Assembly (NCBI RefSeq): GCF_031082405.1
Contig: NZ_JAVHJU010000001.1
Span: forward strand, 248,001 to 312,000
Source of the DNA: Amycolatopsis sp. A133
GTDB lineage: Bacteria > Actinomycetota > Actinomycetes > Mycobacteriales > Pseudonocardiaceae
Length of the DNA stretch: 64,000 nt
Direction: 5' to 3'
The translations under genes were made by a program, and so were the position numbers. Below, piece after piece: positions 43,415-52,560 of this stretch; the stretch's first letter is position 1; each line of letters opens with the position of its first letter. The notes beneath the pieces are model-generated. The model had not been told where the DNA came from. It ran no database searches and worked only from the letters and a program-made list of their open reading frames with translations.

Positions 43415-44167
43415 TCACTTGTCCCGGCGGAAGAGCTTGTTGCCCAGCCACACGATCGGGTCGTACTTGCGGTCCGCGACGCGCTCCTTCATCGGGATCA
43501 GCGCGTTGTCGGTGATGTGGATGCCCTCCGGGCACACCTCGGAACAGCACTTGGTGATGTTGCAGTACCCGAGGCCGTGCTCGTCCTGCGCGGCGTCACG
43601 GCGGTCCGCGACGTCGAGCGGGTGCATCTCCAGCTCGGCGATGCGCATCAGGTACCGCGGCCCGGCGAACGCTTCCTTGTTCTCCTCGTGGTCGCGCACC
43701 ACGTGGCAGGTGTTCTGGCACAGGAAGCACTCGATGCACTTGCGGAATTCCTGCGACCGCTCGACGTCCACCTGCTGCATCCGGTACTCGCCCGGCTTGA
43801 GGTCCGCCGGCGGGGTGAACGACGGGATCTCGCGTGCCTTCGTGTAGTTGAACGACACGTCGGTGACGAGGTCGCGGATCACCGGGAACGTCCGCATCGG
43901 CGTCACCGTGATGACCTCTTCCTCGGTGAACGTCGACATCCGCGTCATGCACAGCAGGCGCGGGCGGCCGTTGATCTCCGCCGAGCACGAGCCGCACTTG
44001 CCCGCCTTGCAGTTCCACCGCACGGCGAGGTCCGACGCCTGGGTGGCCTGCAGCCGGTGGATGATGTCGAGGACGACCTCGCCCTCGTTCACCTCCACGG
44101 TGAAGTCCTGCAGCCCACCGCCGGTGTCGTCGCCGCGCCAGACGCGGAAACTCGCCTTGTAGCTCAT
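43415..44167 (-). CDS. sdhB: Succinate dehydrogenase iron-sulfur subunit
   Basis: The 250-residue subunit carries electrons from the flavoprotein to the membrane part. The [2Fe-2S] ligands are Cys53, Cys58, Cys61 and Cys73 (CKAGKCGSC region). The C-terminal domain holds the other clusters through Cys144/147/150/154 and Cys202/207/208/212 (CIECFLCQNTC and CCSEVCPEG). It overlaps sdhA by four bases as the last gene of the operon. The sequence type matches the Sdh1 form of actinobacteria. Confidence 0.94.
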   Translation of the reverse strand: MSYKASFRVWRGDDTGGGLQDFTVEVNEGEVVLDIIHRLQATQASDLAVRWNCKAGKCGSCSAEINGRPRLLCMTRMSTFTEEEVITVTPMRTFPVIRDLVTDVSFNYTKAREIPSFTPPADLKPGEYRMQQVDVERSQEFRKCIECFLCQNTCHVVRDHEENKEAFAGPRYLMRIAELEMHPLDVADRRDAAQDEHGLGYCNITKCCSEVCPEGIHITDNALIPMKERVADRKYDPIVWLGNKLFRRDK

Positions 44168-46080
44168 GCCTTGCTCCCGGGGTGCGTCTCGAGCTCCGGA
44201 TCGGTGTAGTACTTCCCGAGTTCACCGAACTCGAACAGCTCCAGCAGGTCCTGCCGCAGCGGCACCTGCTCCTTCACCTCGACGCCGACGTCCGGCACCA
44301 CCGGGTTTTCGCCCGGGGAGGCCGAACACACGAGGAGCTTGTTGCGCCACTGGGCGTCCAGGCCCGGGTAGTCGTCCCGGGTGTGCCCGCCGCGGCTTTC
44401 GGTCCGCATCAGCGCGGCCTTCGCGACGCATTCGCTGACCATCAGCATGTTGCGCAGGTCGATCGCGAGGTGCCAGCCGGGGTTGAACTGCCGGTGCCCT
44501 TCGACGGTGACGCGCAGGATCCGCTGGCGCAGCTCGGCCAGCTTCGTCAGCGCCTGCTCGATCTCCCCGGCCTTGCGGATGATGCCGACCAGGTCGTTCA
44601 TCGACTGCTGCAGCTCGGTGTGCAGGGTGTACGGGTTCTCGGCCGTGGTGCCCTCGGGCGGGTCGAACGGCGCGAGCGCCATCTTCGCCGCGGCGTCCAC
44701 ATCGGACTCGAGCACGACGGGCCTGCCGTCCAGGCCCTGCACGTACTCGGCGGCGCCGAGGCCGGCGCGGCGGCCGAACACCAGCAGGTCGGACAGCGAG
44801 TTGCCGCCGAGCCGGTTGGAGCCGTGCATGCCGCCCGAGCACTCGCCGGCCGCGAACAGGCCGGGCACGCTCGCCGCGGCCGTGTCCGGGTCGACCTCGA
44901 TGCCGCCCATGACGTAGTGGCAGGTCGGGCCGACTTCCATCGGCTCCGCGGTGATGTCGACGTCCGCCAGCTCCTTGAACTGGTGGTACATCGACGGCAG
45001 CCGCTTGCGGATCTCCTCGGCGGGCAGCCGGCTGGCGATGTCGAGGAAGACGCCGCCATGCGGGGAGCCGCGGCCCTCCTTGACCTCGGAGTTGATCGCG
45101 CGGGCCACCTCGTCGCGGGGCAGCAGGTCCGGCGTGCGCCGGTTGTTGTCCGCGTCGGTGTACCAGCGGTCGGCTTCCTCTTCGCTTTCGGCGTACTGGC
45201 CCTTGAAGACCTCGGGCACGTACTCGAACATGAACCGCTTGCCGTCGGAGTTCTTGAGCACGCCACCGTCACCGCGCACACCCTCGGTGACGAGGATGCC
45301 CTTGACGCTCGGCGGCCAGACCATCCCGGTCGGGTGGAACTGGACGAACTCCATGTTGATCAGCTTCGCGCCCGCCCGCAGGGCCAGCGCGTGGCCGTCA
45401 CCGGTGTACTCCCACGAGTTCGACGTGACCTTGAACGACTTGCCGATGCCGCCGGTGGCGAGCACGACCGCGGGCGCCTCGAAGAGGATGAACCGCCCGC
45501 TTTCGCGCCAGTAGCCGAACGCGCCGGCGATCTTCCCCTCGGTGGTGAGCAGCTCGGTGACCGTGCACTCGGCGAAGACCTTGATCTTCGCCTCGTAGTC
45601 GCCGGTCTCGGCGAAGTCCTCCTGCTGCAGCGAAACGATCTTCTGCTGCATCGTGCGGATGAGCTCGAGCCCGGTGCGGTCGCCGACGTGCGCCAGCCGC
45701 GGGTAGGTGTGCCCGCCGAAGTTGCGCTGGCTGATCCGGCCGTCGGCGGTGCGGTCGAACAGCGCGCCGTACGTCTCGAGCTCCCAGACGCGGTCCGGTG
45801 CCTCCTTGGCGTGCAGCTCCGCCATCCGCCAGTTGTTGAGGAACTTCCCGCCGCGCATGGTGTCGCGGAAGTGGACCTGCCAGTTGTCGTTCGAGTTCGC
45901 GTTGCCCATCGAGGCGGCGCACCCGCCCTCGGCCATCACCGTGTGCGCCTTGCCGAACAGGGACTTGCACACGACGGCGACGCGGAAGCCGCGTTCGCGG
46001 GCTTCGATCACGGCGCGCAGACCGGCGCCACCGGCACCGATCACCACCACGTCGTAGCTGTGCCGTTCGACCTCGGTCAT
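44164..46080 (-). CDS. sdhA: Succinate dehydrogenase flavoprotein subunit
   Basis: The 638-residue subunit oxidises succinate to fumarate using covalently bound FAD. The dinucleotide fold is VIGAGGAGLRA; KAHTVMAEGG lies where FAD is attached. HPTGMVWPPSVKGILVTEG and the active-site region RTPDLLPRDEVARAI follow, with GGNSLSDLLVFGRRAG near the end of the FAD domain. It overlaps sdhB by four bases and follows the membrane subunit by 52 bases. The order (membrane, A, B) matches mycobacterial Sdh1. Confidence 0.95.
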   Translation of the reverse strand: MTEVERHSYDVVVIGAGGAGLRAVIEARERGFRVAVVCKSLFGKAHTVMAEGGCAASMGNANSNDNWQVHFRDTMRGGKFLNNWRMAELHAKEAPDRVWELETYGALFDRTADGRISQRNFGGHTYPRLAHVGDRTGLELIRTMQQKIVSLQQEDFAETGDYEAKIKVFAECTVTELLTTEGKIAGAFGYWRESGRFILFEAPAVVLATGGIGKSFKVTSNSWEYTGDGHALALRAGAKLINMEFVQFHPTGMVWPPSVKGILVTEGVRGDGGVLKNSDGKRFMFEYVPEVFKGQYAESEEEADRWYTDADNNRRTPDLLPRDEVARAINSEVKEGRGSPHGGVFLDIASRLPAEEIRKRLPSMYHQFKELADVDITAEPMEVGPTCHYVMGGIEVDPDTAAASVPGLFAAGECSGGMHGSNRLGGNSLSDLLVFGRRAGLGAAEYVQGLDGRPVVLESDVDAAAKMALAPFDPPEGTTAENPYTLHTELQQSMNDLVGIIRKAGEIEQALTKLAELRQRILRVTVEGHRQFNPGWHLAIDLRNMLMVSECVAKAALMRTESRGGHTRDDYPGLDAQWRNKLLVCSASPGENPVVPDVGVEVKEQVPLRQDLLELFEFGELGKYYTDPELETHPGSKA

Positions 46081-46132
46081 GAAGAGATTCCACCTCGGAA
46101 CTGGGGACGTCTGTTGTTGGGAGAGCGGGGCG

Positions 46133-46957
46133 CTAGTTGACGAATCTCAGGTCCGAGATCGCGCCACTGGCCACGAGCATGACGTAGAAGTCGGTCAGCA
46201 CCAGCGTGCCGAGCGTCGTCCAGGCCAGCGTCATGTGGCGGGTGTTGAGTTTCGTGACCTGCGTCCAGATCCAGTAGCGCACCGGATGCTTGGAGAAGTG
46301 CTTCAGCCTGCCGCCGGTCACGTGCCGGCAGGAGTGGCAGGACAGCGTGTAGGCCCAGAGCAGGATCACGTTGGCGAGCAGGATGATGTTGCCCAGCCCG
46401 AAGCCGAATCCGCCGGTCTTGCCGTGGAACGCCGTGATCGCGTCGTAGGTGTTGACCAGCGAGACGATCAGCGCCACGTAGAAGAAGTAGCGGTGGACGT
46501 TCTGGATGATCAGCGGCAGCCGCGTCTCGCCGGTGTACTTGGCGTGCGGTTCCGCGACGGCGCAGGCGGGCGGGGAGAACCACACCGACCGGTAGTAGGC
46601 CTTGCGGTAGTAGTAGCAGGTCAGGCGGAACCCGAGGAGGAACGGCAGCACGACGAAGCCGAGCGGGACGAACCCGGGCAGGTCGCCGAACCAGTGGCCG
46701 AAGTGGCTCGAGCCCTCGACGCAGGACGTGGACAGGCACGGCGAGTAGAACGGCGTCAGGTAGTGGTAGTCGGGCACCCAGTACGCGGTGCGCACGAACG
46801 ACCGGACCGTCGCGTAGACGATGAACGCCGTCAGTCCGAGCACGGTCAGCAGCGGCTGGAGCCACCACCGGTCCGTGCGGAGGGTGCGCTCGGCGATCCG
46901 GGCCCGCTTGGGGGCCCGGACGCCGGTGCCGACGCCGTTGTCAGCGGGTGCGCTCAC
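46133..46957 (-). CDS. sdhC: Type F (Sdh1) succinate dehydrogenase membrane subunit
   Basis: The 274-residue protein has about five TM helices. It differs from classical SdhC by its cysteine/histidine-rich sites: Cys207, His208, Cys210 and His212 (LSCHSCRHV) at the end of one TM helix, plus Cys74, Cys79, Cys114 and Cys132 with nearby His. Mycobacterial Sdh1 is known to hold a Rieske-type [2Fe-2S] cluster inside the membrane subunit; the CHxCxH group here is a likely ligand set. It should pass electrons to menaquinone. GTG 46957 overlaps the upstream small gene as GTGA. Confidence 0.88.
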   Translation of the reverse strand: MSAPADNGVGTGVRAPKRARIAERTLRTDRWWLQPLLTVLGLTAFIVYATVRSFVRTAYWVPDYHYLTPFYSPCLSTSCVEGSSHFGHWFGDLPGFVPLGFVVLPFLLGFRLTCYYYRKAYYRSVWFSPPACAVAEPHAKYTGETRLPLIIQNVHRYFFYVALIVSLVNTYDAITAFHGKTGGFGFGLGNIILLANVILLWAYTLSCHSCRHVTGGRLKHFSKHPVRYWIWTQVTKLNTRHMTLAWTTLGTLVLTDFYVMLVASGAISDLRFVN

Positions 46958-47241
46958 CGCTGGTCGCGCTTGTAGCCGCCGACGCCTTCGTCGTCGGCGC
47001 CGTGCCAGAGCGCCGGGTCGTAGGGCGTGTCGGGAACGGGGACGCGTTCCGCGGCCTTCGCCTGGGCGGGCACCGCGAGGGGCACGCCGTCGAGGTCCGC
47101 GAGGTCGATGTCGAGGCGCTCGACGTCGTTGGCGAGCCGGCGCACCGCCGACGCGTCGCCGTAGCGGGAGCGCAGTGCGCCGACGCACTGCCGGAGCTGG
47201 CCGATGGTTCGCCGCAGCTCGGCGATTTCGGAGGTGGACAT
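46954..47241 (-). CDS. Small protein at the head of the sdh operon
   Basis: The 95-residue protein starts with an amphipathic coiled-coil-like part (IAELRRTIGQLRQCVGALRSRYGD ... RRLANDVERLDID split across residues 5-50) and ends with a Pro/Tyr tail (PYDPALWHG). No TM helix is seen. A small coiled-coil gene also precedes sdh1 in mycobacteria (Rv0250c position), so it may assist assembly or regulation of the complex. I use ATG 47241, four bases after GGAGG; ATG 47244 directly before it is possible. It overlaps sdhC by four bases. Confidence 0.75.
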   Translation of the reverse strand: MSTSEIAELRRTIGQLRQCVGALRSRYGDASAVRRLANDVERLDIDLADLDGVPLAVPAQAKAAERVPVPDTPYDPALWHGADDEGVGGYKRDQR

Positions 47242-47322
47242 CATGCCTCCCGGGTCGGTGGGGGCCGGCGGGGCCGGCCGGCGATCAACTCGCCAGTACC
47301 GACTCTGCCGCGCGTAGTGCAG

Positions 47323-47433
47323 TGTGACAAGTAGCACATTAGCCAAGGAGAAGCGTGACCGGGCTCACGGGGGACGATCTTCTGAATCGATTTTGATTCG
47401 CAGTTCGCGGCAGGTAGTGTGGCCAGAGTCACG
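47323..47433. promoter_or_regulatory. CRP/GlxR-like sites between sdh and edd
   Basis: TGTGA-N6-GCACA at 47323-47338 differs in one base from the CRP/GlxR consensus TGTGA-N6-TCACA. CGTGA-N6-TCACG at 47354-47369 has perfectly symmetric arms, and TGTGG-N6-TCACG at 47418-47433 is a weaker copy. Between them, GAATC-N6-GATTC at 47384-47399 is another palindrome. The divergent sdh and edd-eda operons could both be controlled here by a carbon-responsive CRP-type protein. Confidence 0.6.
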
Positions 47434-47495
47434 ACCCAGAGGCGCCAGCGCTGCCGTCCCGCGGACCACCACACACCAGTGATCCGGAGCCGGAC

Positions 47496-49391
47496 ATGAG
47501 CACCGTCCCCACCCCATCGTTGCACCCGGTCGTCGCCGAAGTCACCGCCCGCATCGCCGCGCGCAGTGCCGCCGCGCGCACGGCCTACCTCGACCGCACG
47601 GCCGCCGCGCACGCCGAAGGCCCGGTCCGCCGCGGCCTCGCGTGCAGCAACCTCGCCCACGGTTTCGCCGCGATGGACGGCGTCGACAAGGAAGCGCTGC
47701 GGGCCGCGCGCGCCCCCGGCGTCGCGATCGTGTCGTCCTACAACGACCTGCTCTCGGCGCACCAGCCGATGCAGGAGTACCCGGCGTGGCTGAAGAAGTC
47801 CGTGCGCTCGGCCGGGGGTGTCGCCCAGTTCGCCGGCGGCGTCCCGGCCATGTGCGACGGCATCACGCAGGGCCGCGCGGGGATGGAGCTGTCGCTGTTC
47901 AGCCGCGAGGTCATCGCGATGTCGACGGCGATCGCGCTGTCGCACGACATGTTCGACGCGTCGCTGCTGCTCGGGGTGTGCGACAAGATCGTGCCCGGGC
48001 TGCTGATCGGCGCCCTGTCGTTCGGGCACCTCCCGGCCATCCTCGTGCCCGCGGGGCCGATGAACTCCGGGCTGCCGAACAAGGAGAAGGCCCGCATCCG
48101 GCAGCTGTACGCCGAAGGCCTCGCGACCCGCGAAGACCTCCTCGACGCCGAAGCGGCGTCGTACCACTCGGCCGGCACCTGCACCTTCTACGGCACCGCC
48201 AACTCCAACCAGATGGTCGTCGAGGTGATGGGCCTGCACCTGCCGGGCGCCAGCTTCGTCCAGCCGGGATCGCCGTTGCGGCGCGCGCTGACCGAAGAAG
48301 CCGGGCGGCGGGCCGTCGCGTTGTCCCGCGGCGAGGAGTACACGCCGGTCTCGCGGATCCTCGACGAGAAGGCGTTCGTCAACGGTGTCGTCGCGCTGCT
48401 CGCCACGGGCGGCTCGACCAACCACACGATGCACCTGGTCGCCATCGCCGCGGCCGCGGGCATCCAGCTGACCTGGGACGACTTCTCCGACCTCTCGGCC
48501 GTCGTGCCGCTGCTGGCGCGGGTCTACCCGAACGGCAGCGCGGACATCAACCACTTCCACGCCGCCGGCGGCATCCAGTTCCTGGTCGGCACGCTGCTCG
48601 ACGCGGGGCTGCTGCACGAAGACGTCCACACGGTGGCCGGGTTCGGGCTGCACCGCTACCGCGCCGAGCCGATCCTCTCCGACGGCGAGCTGGTCTGGCG
48701 GGACGTGCCCACCCGCAGCCTCGACGAAGACGTCCTGCGCCCGGCGTGGCGGCCGTTCGCCGCGGACGGCGGCCTGCGGATGGTCGAGGGCAACCTCGGC
48801 CGCGCGGTGGTCAAGGTGTCCGCGGTGGCGCCCGAGCACCGCGTCGTCCAGGCGCCGGCGCGGGTGTTCACCACGCAGGAGGGCTTCACGGCCGCGTTCA
48901 AGGCCGGCGAGCTGGACCGCGACGTCGTCGTGGTGATCCGGCAGCAGGGCCCGCAGGCCAACGGCATGCCCGAGCTGCACGGCCTGACGCCGGCGCTGGG
49001 CGTGCTGATGGACCGCGGGCACCGGGTGGCGCTGCTCACCGACGGCCGGATGTCGGGCGCGTCGGGCAAGATCCCGGCCGCGATCCAGGTGACGCCGGAA
49101 GCCGCGGCGGGCGGCCCGATCGCCCGCGTTGCGGACGGCGACGTCGTCCGGCTCGATGCGGCCGCGGGCACCGTCGACGTGTTCGTCGGTGACGAAGAAC
49201 TCGCCCGCCGTGCGCTTGTGGACGCACCCCCGTCCGAAGCATCCTGGACCGGCACCGGCCGGGAGCTGTTCGCCGCGTTGCGCCGTGCCGTCGGCCCCGC
49301 CGACCAGGGCGCATCGGTGTTCGGCGGGCTCACTCCGGAGCACTTCGGTATCCCTACGCACTCGTTGGAAACCCAGGAGGTTGGTCAGTGA
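47496..49391 (+). CDS. edd: Phosphogluconate dehydratase
   Basis: The enzyme turns 6-phosphogluconate into KDPG in the Entner-Doudoroff pathway, using an iron-sulfur cluster. The 631-residue length and the landmarks [58 protein letters not shown] and [14 protein letters not shown] match Edd rather than the shorter dihydroxy-acid dehydratase. It is followed by eda with a four-base GTGA overlap, which confirms the pathway. The promoter region upstream has CRP-like sites. Confidence 0.95.
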   Translation: MSTVPTPSLHPVVAEVTARIAARSAAARTAYLDRTAAAHAEGPVRRGLACSNLAHGFAAMDGVDKEALRAARAPGVAIVSSYNDLLSAHQPMQEYPAWLKKSVRSAGGVAQFAGGVPAMCDGITQGRAGMELSLFSREVIAMSTAIALSHDMFDASLLLGVCDKIVPGLLIGALSFGHLPAILVPAGPMNSGLPNKEKARIRQLYAEGLATREDLLDAEAASYHSAGTCTFYGTANSNQMVVEVMGLHLPGASFVQPGSPLRRALTEEAGRRAVALSRGEEYTPVSRILDEKAFVNGVVALLATGGSTNHTMHLVAIAAAAGIQLTWDDFSDLSAVVPLLARVYPNGSADINHFHAAGGIQFLVGTLLDAGLLHEDVHTVAGFGLHRYRAEPILSDGELVWRDVPTRSLDEDVLRPAWRPFAADGGLRMVEGNLGRAVVKVSAVAPEHRVVQAPARVFTTQEGFTAAFKAGELDRDVVVVIRQQGPQANGMPELHGLTPALGVLMDRGHRVALLTDGRMSGASGKIPAAIQVTPEAAAGGPIARVADGDVVRLDAAAGTVDVFVGDEELARRALVDAPPSEASWTGTGRELFAALRRAVGPADQGASVFGGLTPEHFGIPTHSLETQEVGQ

Positions 49392-50002
49392 CCACCGGTC
49401 AGGACCTGCTCGAGCTGTCCCCCGTGATGCCCGTCGTGGTGATCGACGACGCCGACGACGCGGTGCCCACGGCCCGGGCCCTGCTCGCCGGCGGGATCGG
49501 GGTCATCGAGCTGACCCTGCGCACCCCGGCGGCGCTGGCGGCGATCGAACGCGTCGCCGCGGAGGTGCCGGACATCGTCATCGGCGCCGGCACCGTCACT
49601 TCGCCGGACCAGGCGAAGCAGGCGGCCGACGCGGGCGCGAAGTTCCTCGTGACGCCGGGCTGCACGGACGCGGTCGTCGACGCGTGCTTCGAGTCCGGGC
49701 TGCCGTTCCTGCCCGGCGCGAGCACCGTGTCCGAGGCGATGCGGCTGGCCGAGCGCGGGCTTTCGGCGTTGAAGTTCTTCCCGGCCGAGGCCAGCGGCGG
49801 GGTGGCGTACCTGAAGTCGATCGCGGGTCCGCTGCCGTCGCTGCGCTTCTGCCCCACCGGCGGGATCACGGTCGCCTCGGCGCCTTCGTACCTGGCCCTG
49901 CCGAACGTCGGCTGCATCGGCGGCTCGTGGCTGACGGCCCCGCTCGCCACCCGCGACTTCGCGACGATCGAGAAGCTGGCCGCCGAGGCCGCGGCGCTGT
50001 AG
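49388..50002 (+). CDS. eda: KDPG aldolase
   Basis: The 204-residue class I aldolase splits KDPG into pyruvate and glyceraldehyde 3-phosphate. Glu41 and Arg45 in IELTLRTP and the Schiff-base Lys129 in ALKFFPAE are present, along with GAGTV and the phosphate-binding CPTGGI. Its GTG start overlaps the edd stop, so Edd and Eda are made together. A strong hairpin follows. Confidence 0.95.
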   Translation: MTTGQDLLELSPVMPVVVIDDADDAVPTARALLAGGIGVIELTLRTPAALAAIERVAAEVPDIVIGAGTVTSPDQAKQAADAGAKFLVTPGCTDAVVDACFESGLPFLPGASTVSEAMRLAERGLSALKFFPAEASGGVAYLKSIAGPLPSLRFCPTGGITVASAPSYLALPNVGCIGGSWLTAPLATRDFATIEKLAAEAAAL

Positions 50003-50060
50003 CGGAGATCACCCCAAGTCGGTGCCGCACCCGAACGGCGGAATAGGCGTCCGCATTCCG

Positions 50061-50094
50061 GGAGCACCGTTCCAGTGCGCTGGAACGGTGCTCC
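50061..50094 (+). terminator. Perfect 15-bp hairpin after eda
   Basis: GGAGCACCGTTCCAG and its exact complement enclose the loop TGCG, 58 bases after the eda stop. There is no U tract. It is most likely the terminator of edd-eda, though such a perfect inverted repeat could also bind a protein. Confidence 0.6.
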
Positions 50095-50216
50095 GAGCGG
50101 GTGTGGCGGCGGTCATGGGAACCGACGCCGTCCGCTGAATGGCGCAACCGGCCGTCCGGGTGGGTTGTTTACCGGCCTGTTATCGTTCCCCCTCGCTATT
50201 CCAGCGAGGAGAATTC

Positions 50217-50582
50217 GTGTCCCTGACCAGCGTGGTCGCGCCCAGTCCTGCGCCCGAGACGGTTGCCGCACTCGTCGGCGAAGATCTACTTCCTGAACCG
50301 CGCGCGACATTCCTTTCACGCGATCTATATCGGCGAAGAGATCCTCGGCGTCGGGGAAGAACGCGTGCGCGCCGAGATCGACGCGCACAACAAAATCTTC
50401 TCCCACGCACCGGACCGCCGGTTCATGCTCGGCATTCCCGCCCGGCATCCGCAGATGCTTTTGCTGGAGACGGTCGAGGTCGACATGATGCCGGTCGACC
50501 CGTCGCTGCCGCTGCTGTTCAAGCCGGCCAACCAGCTGCAGGAGCGAATCGTCTCGTGCAGCTGCGCCCCTATCCGGCCTGA
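50217..50582 (+). pseudogene. Frame-disrupted gene of unknown family before the MFS transporter
   Basis: GTG 50217 has an excellent ribosome site (GAGGAG, 50206-50211) and begins VSLTSVVAPSPAPETVAALVG. At about 50280 the coding character moves to the +1 frame, which reads KIYFLNRARHSFHAIYIGEE and continues to about FKPANQLQERIV with typical actinobacterial codon use. Near 50545 it returns to the first frame, NRLVQLRPYPA, and stops at 50582, just before the MFS ribosome site. Two compensating indels explain this, from mutation or from sequencing error; programmed frameshifting is less likely. The roughly 120-residue protein has no family I recognise. No membrane segment is seen. Confidence 0.6.
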
Positions 50583-50603
50583 CTTCCCGGGAGACACACG
50601 ATC

Positions 50604-51914
50604 ATGCTGGGCCTCCGTCTGCCCGCGAAACCCGACGTCCAGCGCGCCGTCCGGCTGACCTACGGGTTCCAGTTCTTCTTCGGCCTGCTGCTGTGGGTGC
50701 CGATCTTCTACTCCTACCAGAAGCTCATCGGGCTGTCCGACGGCGAGATCTTCGGCATTCAGAGCATCTACTACCTCGTGTTCTGCCTGCTGGAAATCCC
50801 GACCGGGATGATCGCCGACCGCTTCGACTACCGCACCTCGCTCGCGGCGGGCGCCGGCGTGCTGGTGGCGGCGAACCTGGTGCCGGTGTTCCTGGGCTCG
50901 TACACCGGTTTCCTGGTGCACTTCGTCCTGATCGCCTTGGCCCGCTCGCTGGTGTCCGGCGCGCAGAGTGCGTACCTGTACGAGTACCTGCACGCTTCCG
51001 GGGCGGGGGAACACTACCTGCGCGTGGAAGGCGTCGGCCGCGCGTACAGCCTGGTCGGCAAGATCGGGCTCTGGCCGGTCATCGGCCTGCTGATGGCGTG
51101 GAGCTTCCCTTCCCCGTACTGGCTGACGGCGATCAACGCGGGTATCGCGCTCATGTTCGCGTGCCGGCTCCCGCCGATCCCCGGTGGCCGCCGCGTGACC
51201 GGCAAGACGGCGTCGCTGCTCGCGGGAGTCGGCGGCGCGCTGTCGGCGCTGCGGTCGTCCCGGTGGCTGGCGCTGCTGATGGTGCAGGGCATCGCGATGG
51301 TCACGCTGGTGCGGATCTGCCAGGTGAACCTGTTCCAGCCGATCCTGGAGGCGAAGGCGCTGTCGGTGAACTGGTACGGCGCCGTCCTGGCCGCGATGGC
51401 GGTCTTCGAAGCACTGGGCGCGGCCCGCCCCCATCGGCTCCGCCGCGCGATCGGCCCGGTGGGTTCGGTGTTCACGCTGACGATCGTGATGGCGCTGTGC
51501 CTCGGGGTGATCGTGTTCGTCGGCTCCTTCCCGGCGGTGGTGCTGCTGTGCGTGTTCGCGGTGGCGACGGGGATCGCGTTCCCGGTCCAGAAGCAGCTGC
51601 TGAACGACTCCATCCCGGATTCCCGGTACCGTGCGACCCTCCTGTCCATGGAGTCCATTGTGGACCGAGCGGTGTGCGCCGTGGTCGCGGTGGCACTGGG
51701 CGCGTACCTGGCAGCCGGGCAGCTGAACGCGTTCCTGGTGCTGACGGCCATCGTGACGTGTGTGGTGATGGCGCTGCTCGCGGTGTTGTTGCTGGCCGTC
51801 CGCAAGCACCGCTCGGACCGCCGGGTGCCCACCGCCCGCCGTCCCGGCGCGGGCTTCCCACCGGCCGGCCTGGAACGCCGCACGCGGCGCCAGGTGGGCG
51901 AAGTCCGCCACTGA
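50604..51914 (+). CDS. MFS transporter
   Basis: The 436-residue membrane protein has about 12 TM helices. It shows the MFS loop after TM2 as GMIADRFDYRTSL and a helix-rich second half starting RWLALLMVQGIAMVTL. The C-terminal 40 residues are cytosolic and basic (RKHRSDRRVPTARRPG). It probably exports a small molecule, but no resistance or biosynthesis gene is close enough to name it. It starts 22 bases after the frame-disrupted gene, likely as one transcript, so the loss of that gene may affect its partner role. Confidence 0.88.
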   Translation: MLGLRLPAKPDVQRAVRLTYGFQFFFGLLLWVPIFYSYQKLIGLSDGEIFGIQSIYYLVFCLLEIPTGMIADRFDYRTSLAAGAGVLVAANLVPVFLGSYTGFLVHFVLIALARSLVSGAQSAYLYEYLHASGAGEHYLRVEGVGRAYSLVGKIGLWPVIGLLMAWSFPSPYWLTAINAGIALMFACRLPPIPGGRRVTGKTASLLAGVGGALSALRSSRWLALLMVQGIAMVTLVRICQVNLFQPILEAKALSVNWYGAVLAAMAVFEALGAARPHRLRRAIGPVGSVFTLTIVMALCLGVIVFVGSFPAVVLLCVFAVATGIAFPVQKQLLNDSIPDSRYRATLLSMESIVDRAVCAVVAVALGAYLAAGQLNAFLVLTAIVTCVVMALLAVLLLAVRKHRSDRRVPTARRPGAGFPPAGLERRTRRQVGEVRH

Positions 51915-51960
51915 CCGGCTTCGCACCCCGGCCCACGCGGCCGGGGAAGGCGGGCGCCGG

Positions 51961-52515
51961 TCAGTCGATGACGGCGTCGTCGAGCAGGGTGGACTCCGCG
52001 CCGTACTCGCGGAGTTCCTCCCTGATCACGGTGTACGCCAGCCCCTGCGGGTAGCCCTTGCGCGCCAGGAAGCCGAGCAGCCGCCGCAGGGCTGTCTGCT
52101 CGTCGACGTTGCCGAGCGAGCCGAGGCGCTTGCGGACCAGTTCCCTGGCCATCTGCTCCTCGGACTCGCGGTCGACCTCGCCCGCGGCCTGCACGGCGAC
52201 CTCGTCGTCGACGCCTTTGCGCCGCAGCTCGGCCACCAGCGCGGTGCGGGACAGGCCCTGGTTCGCGTGGCGGGACTTGACCCACAGTTCCGCGAACTCC
52301 GCGTCGTTGACCAGCCCCGCCCGGTCGAGCTTGCCGAGCAGGGTCTGGCTGGTTTCCTCGTCGAACCCCTTGCGGTGCAGCGCCTGCCGCAGCTCTTCCC
52401 GGGTGCGCGGACGAGCGGCCAGGAGATCGAAGCAGATCTCCTTGGCCTTCTTGTACCGCTCCTCAGGAGGAAGCTCGGCCGGCGGCACCTTCGGCGCCCT
52501 GGCCACCTGAGTCAC
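51961..52515 (-). CDS. recX: RecA regulator RecX
   Basis: The 184-residue helical protein has the repeated three-helix units of RecX (CFDLLAARPRTREELRQALHRKG region, GLVNDAEFAELW, then LRRLLGFLARKGYP). RecX binds RecA filaments and limits their activity. It follows recA by 45 bases on the same strand, as in most actinobacteria. The start is GTG 52515. Confidence 0.95.
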   Translation of the reverse strand: MTQVARAPKVPPAELPPEERYKKAKEICFDLLAARPRTREELRQALHRKGFDEETSQTLLGKLDRAGLVNDAEFAELWVKSRHANQGLSRTALVAELRRKGVDDEVAVQAAGEVDRESEEQMARELVRKRLGSLGNVDEQTALRRLLGFLARKGYPQGLAYTVIREELREYGAESTLLDDAVID

Positions 52516-52560
52516 TCCTCGTTCGTCACGAACCCGCCACGATCACGCGGGCTCCGGATC

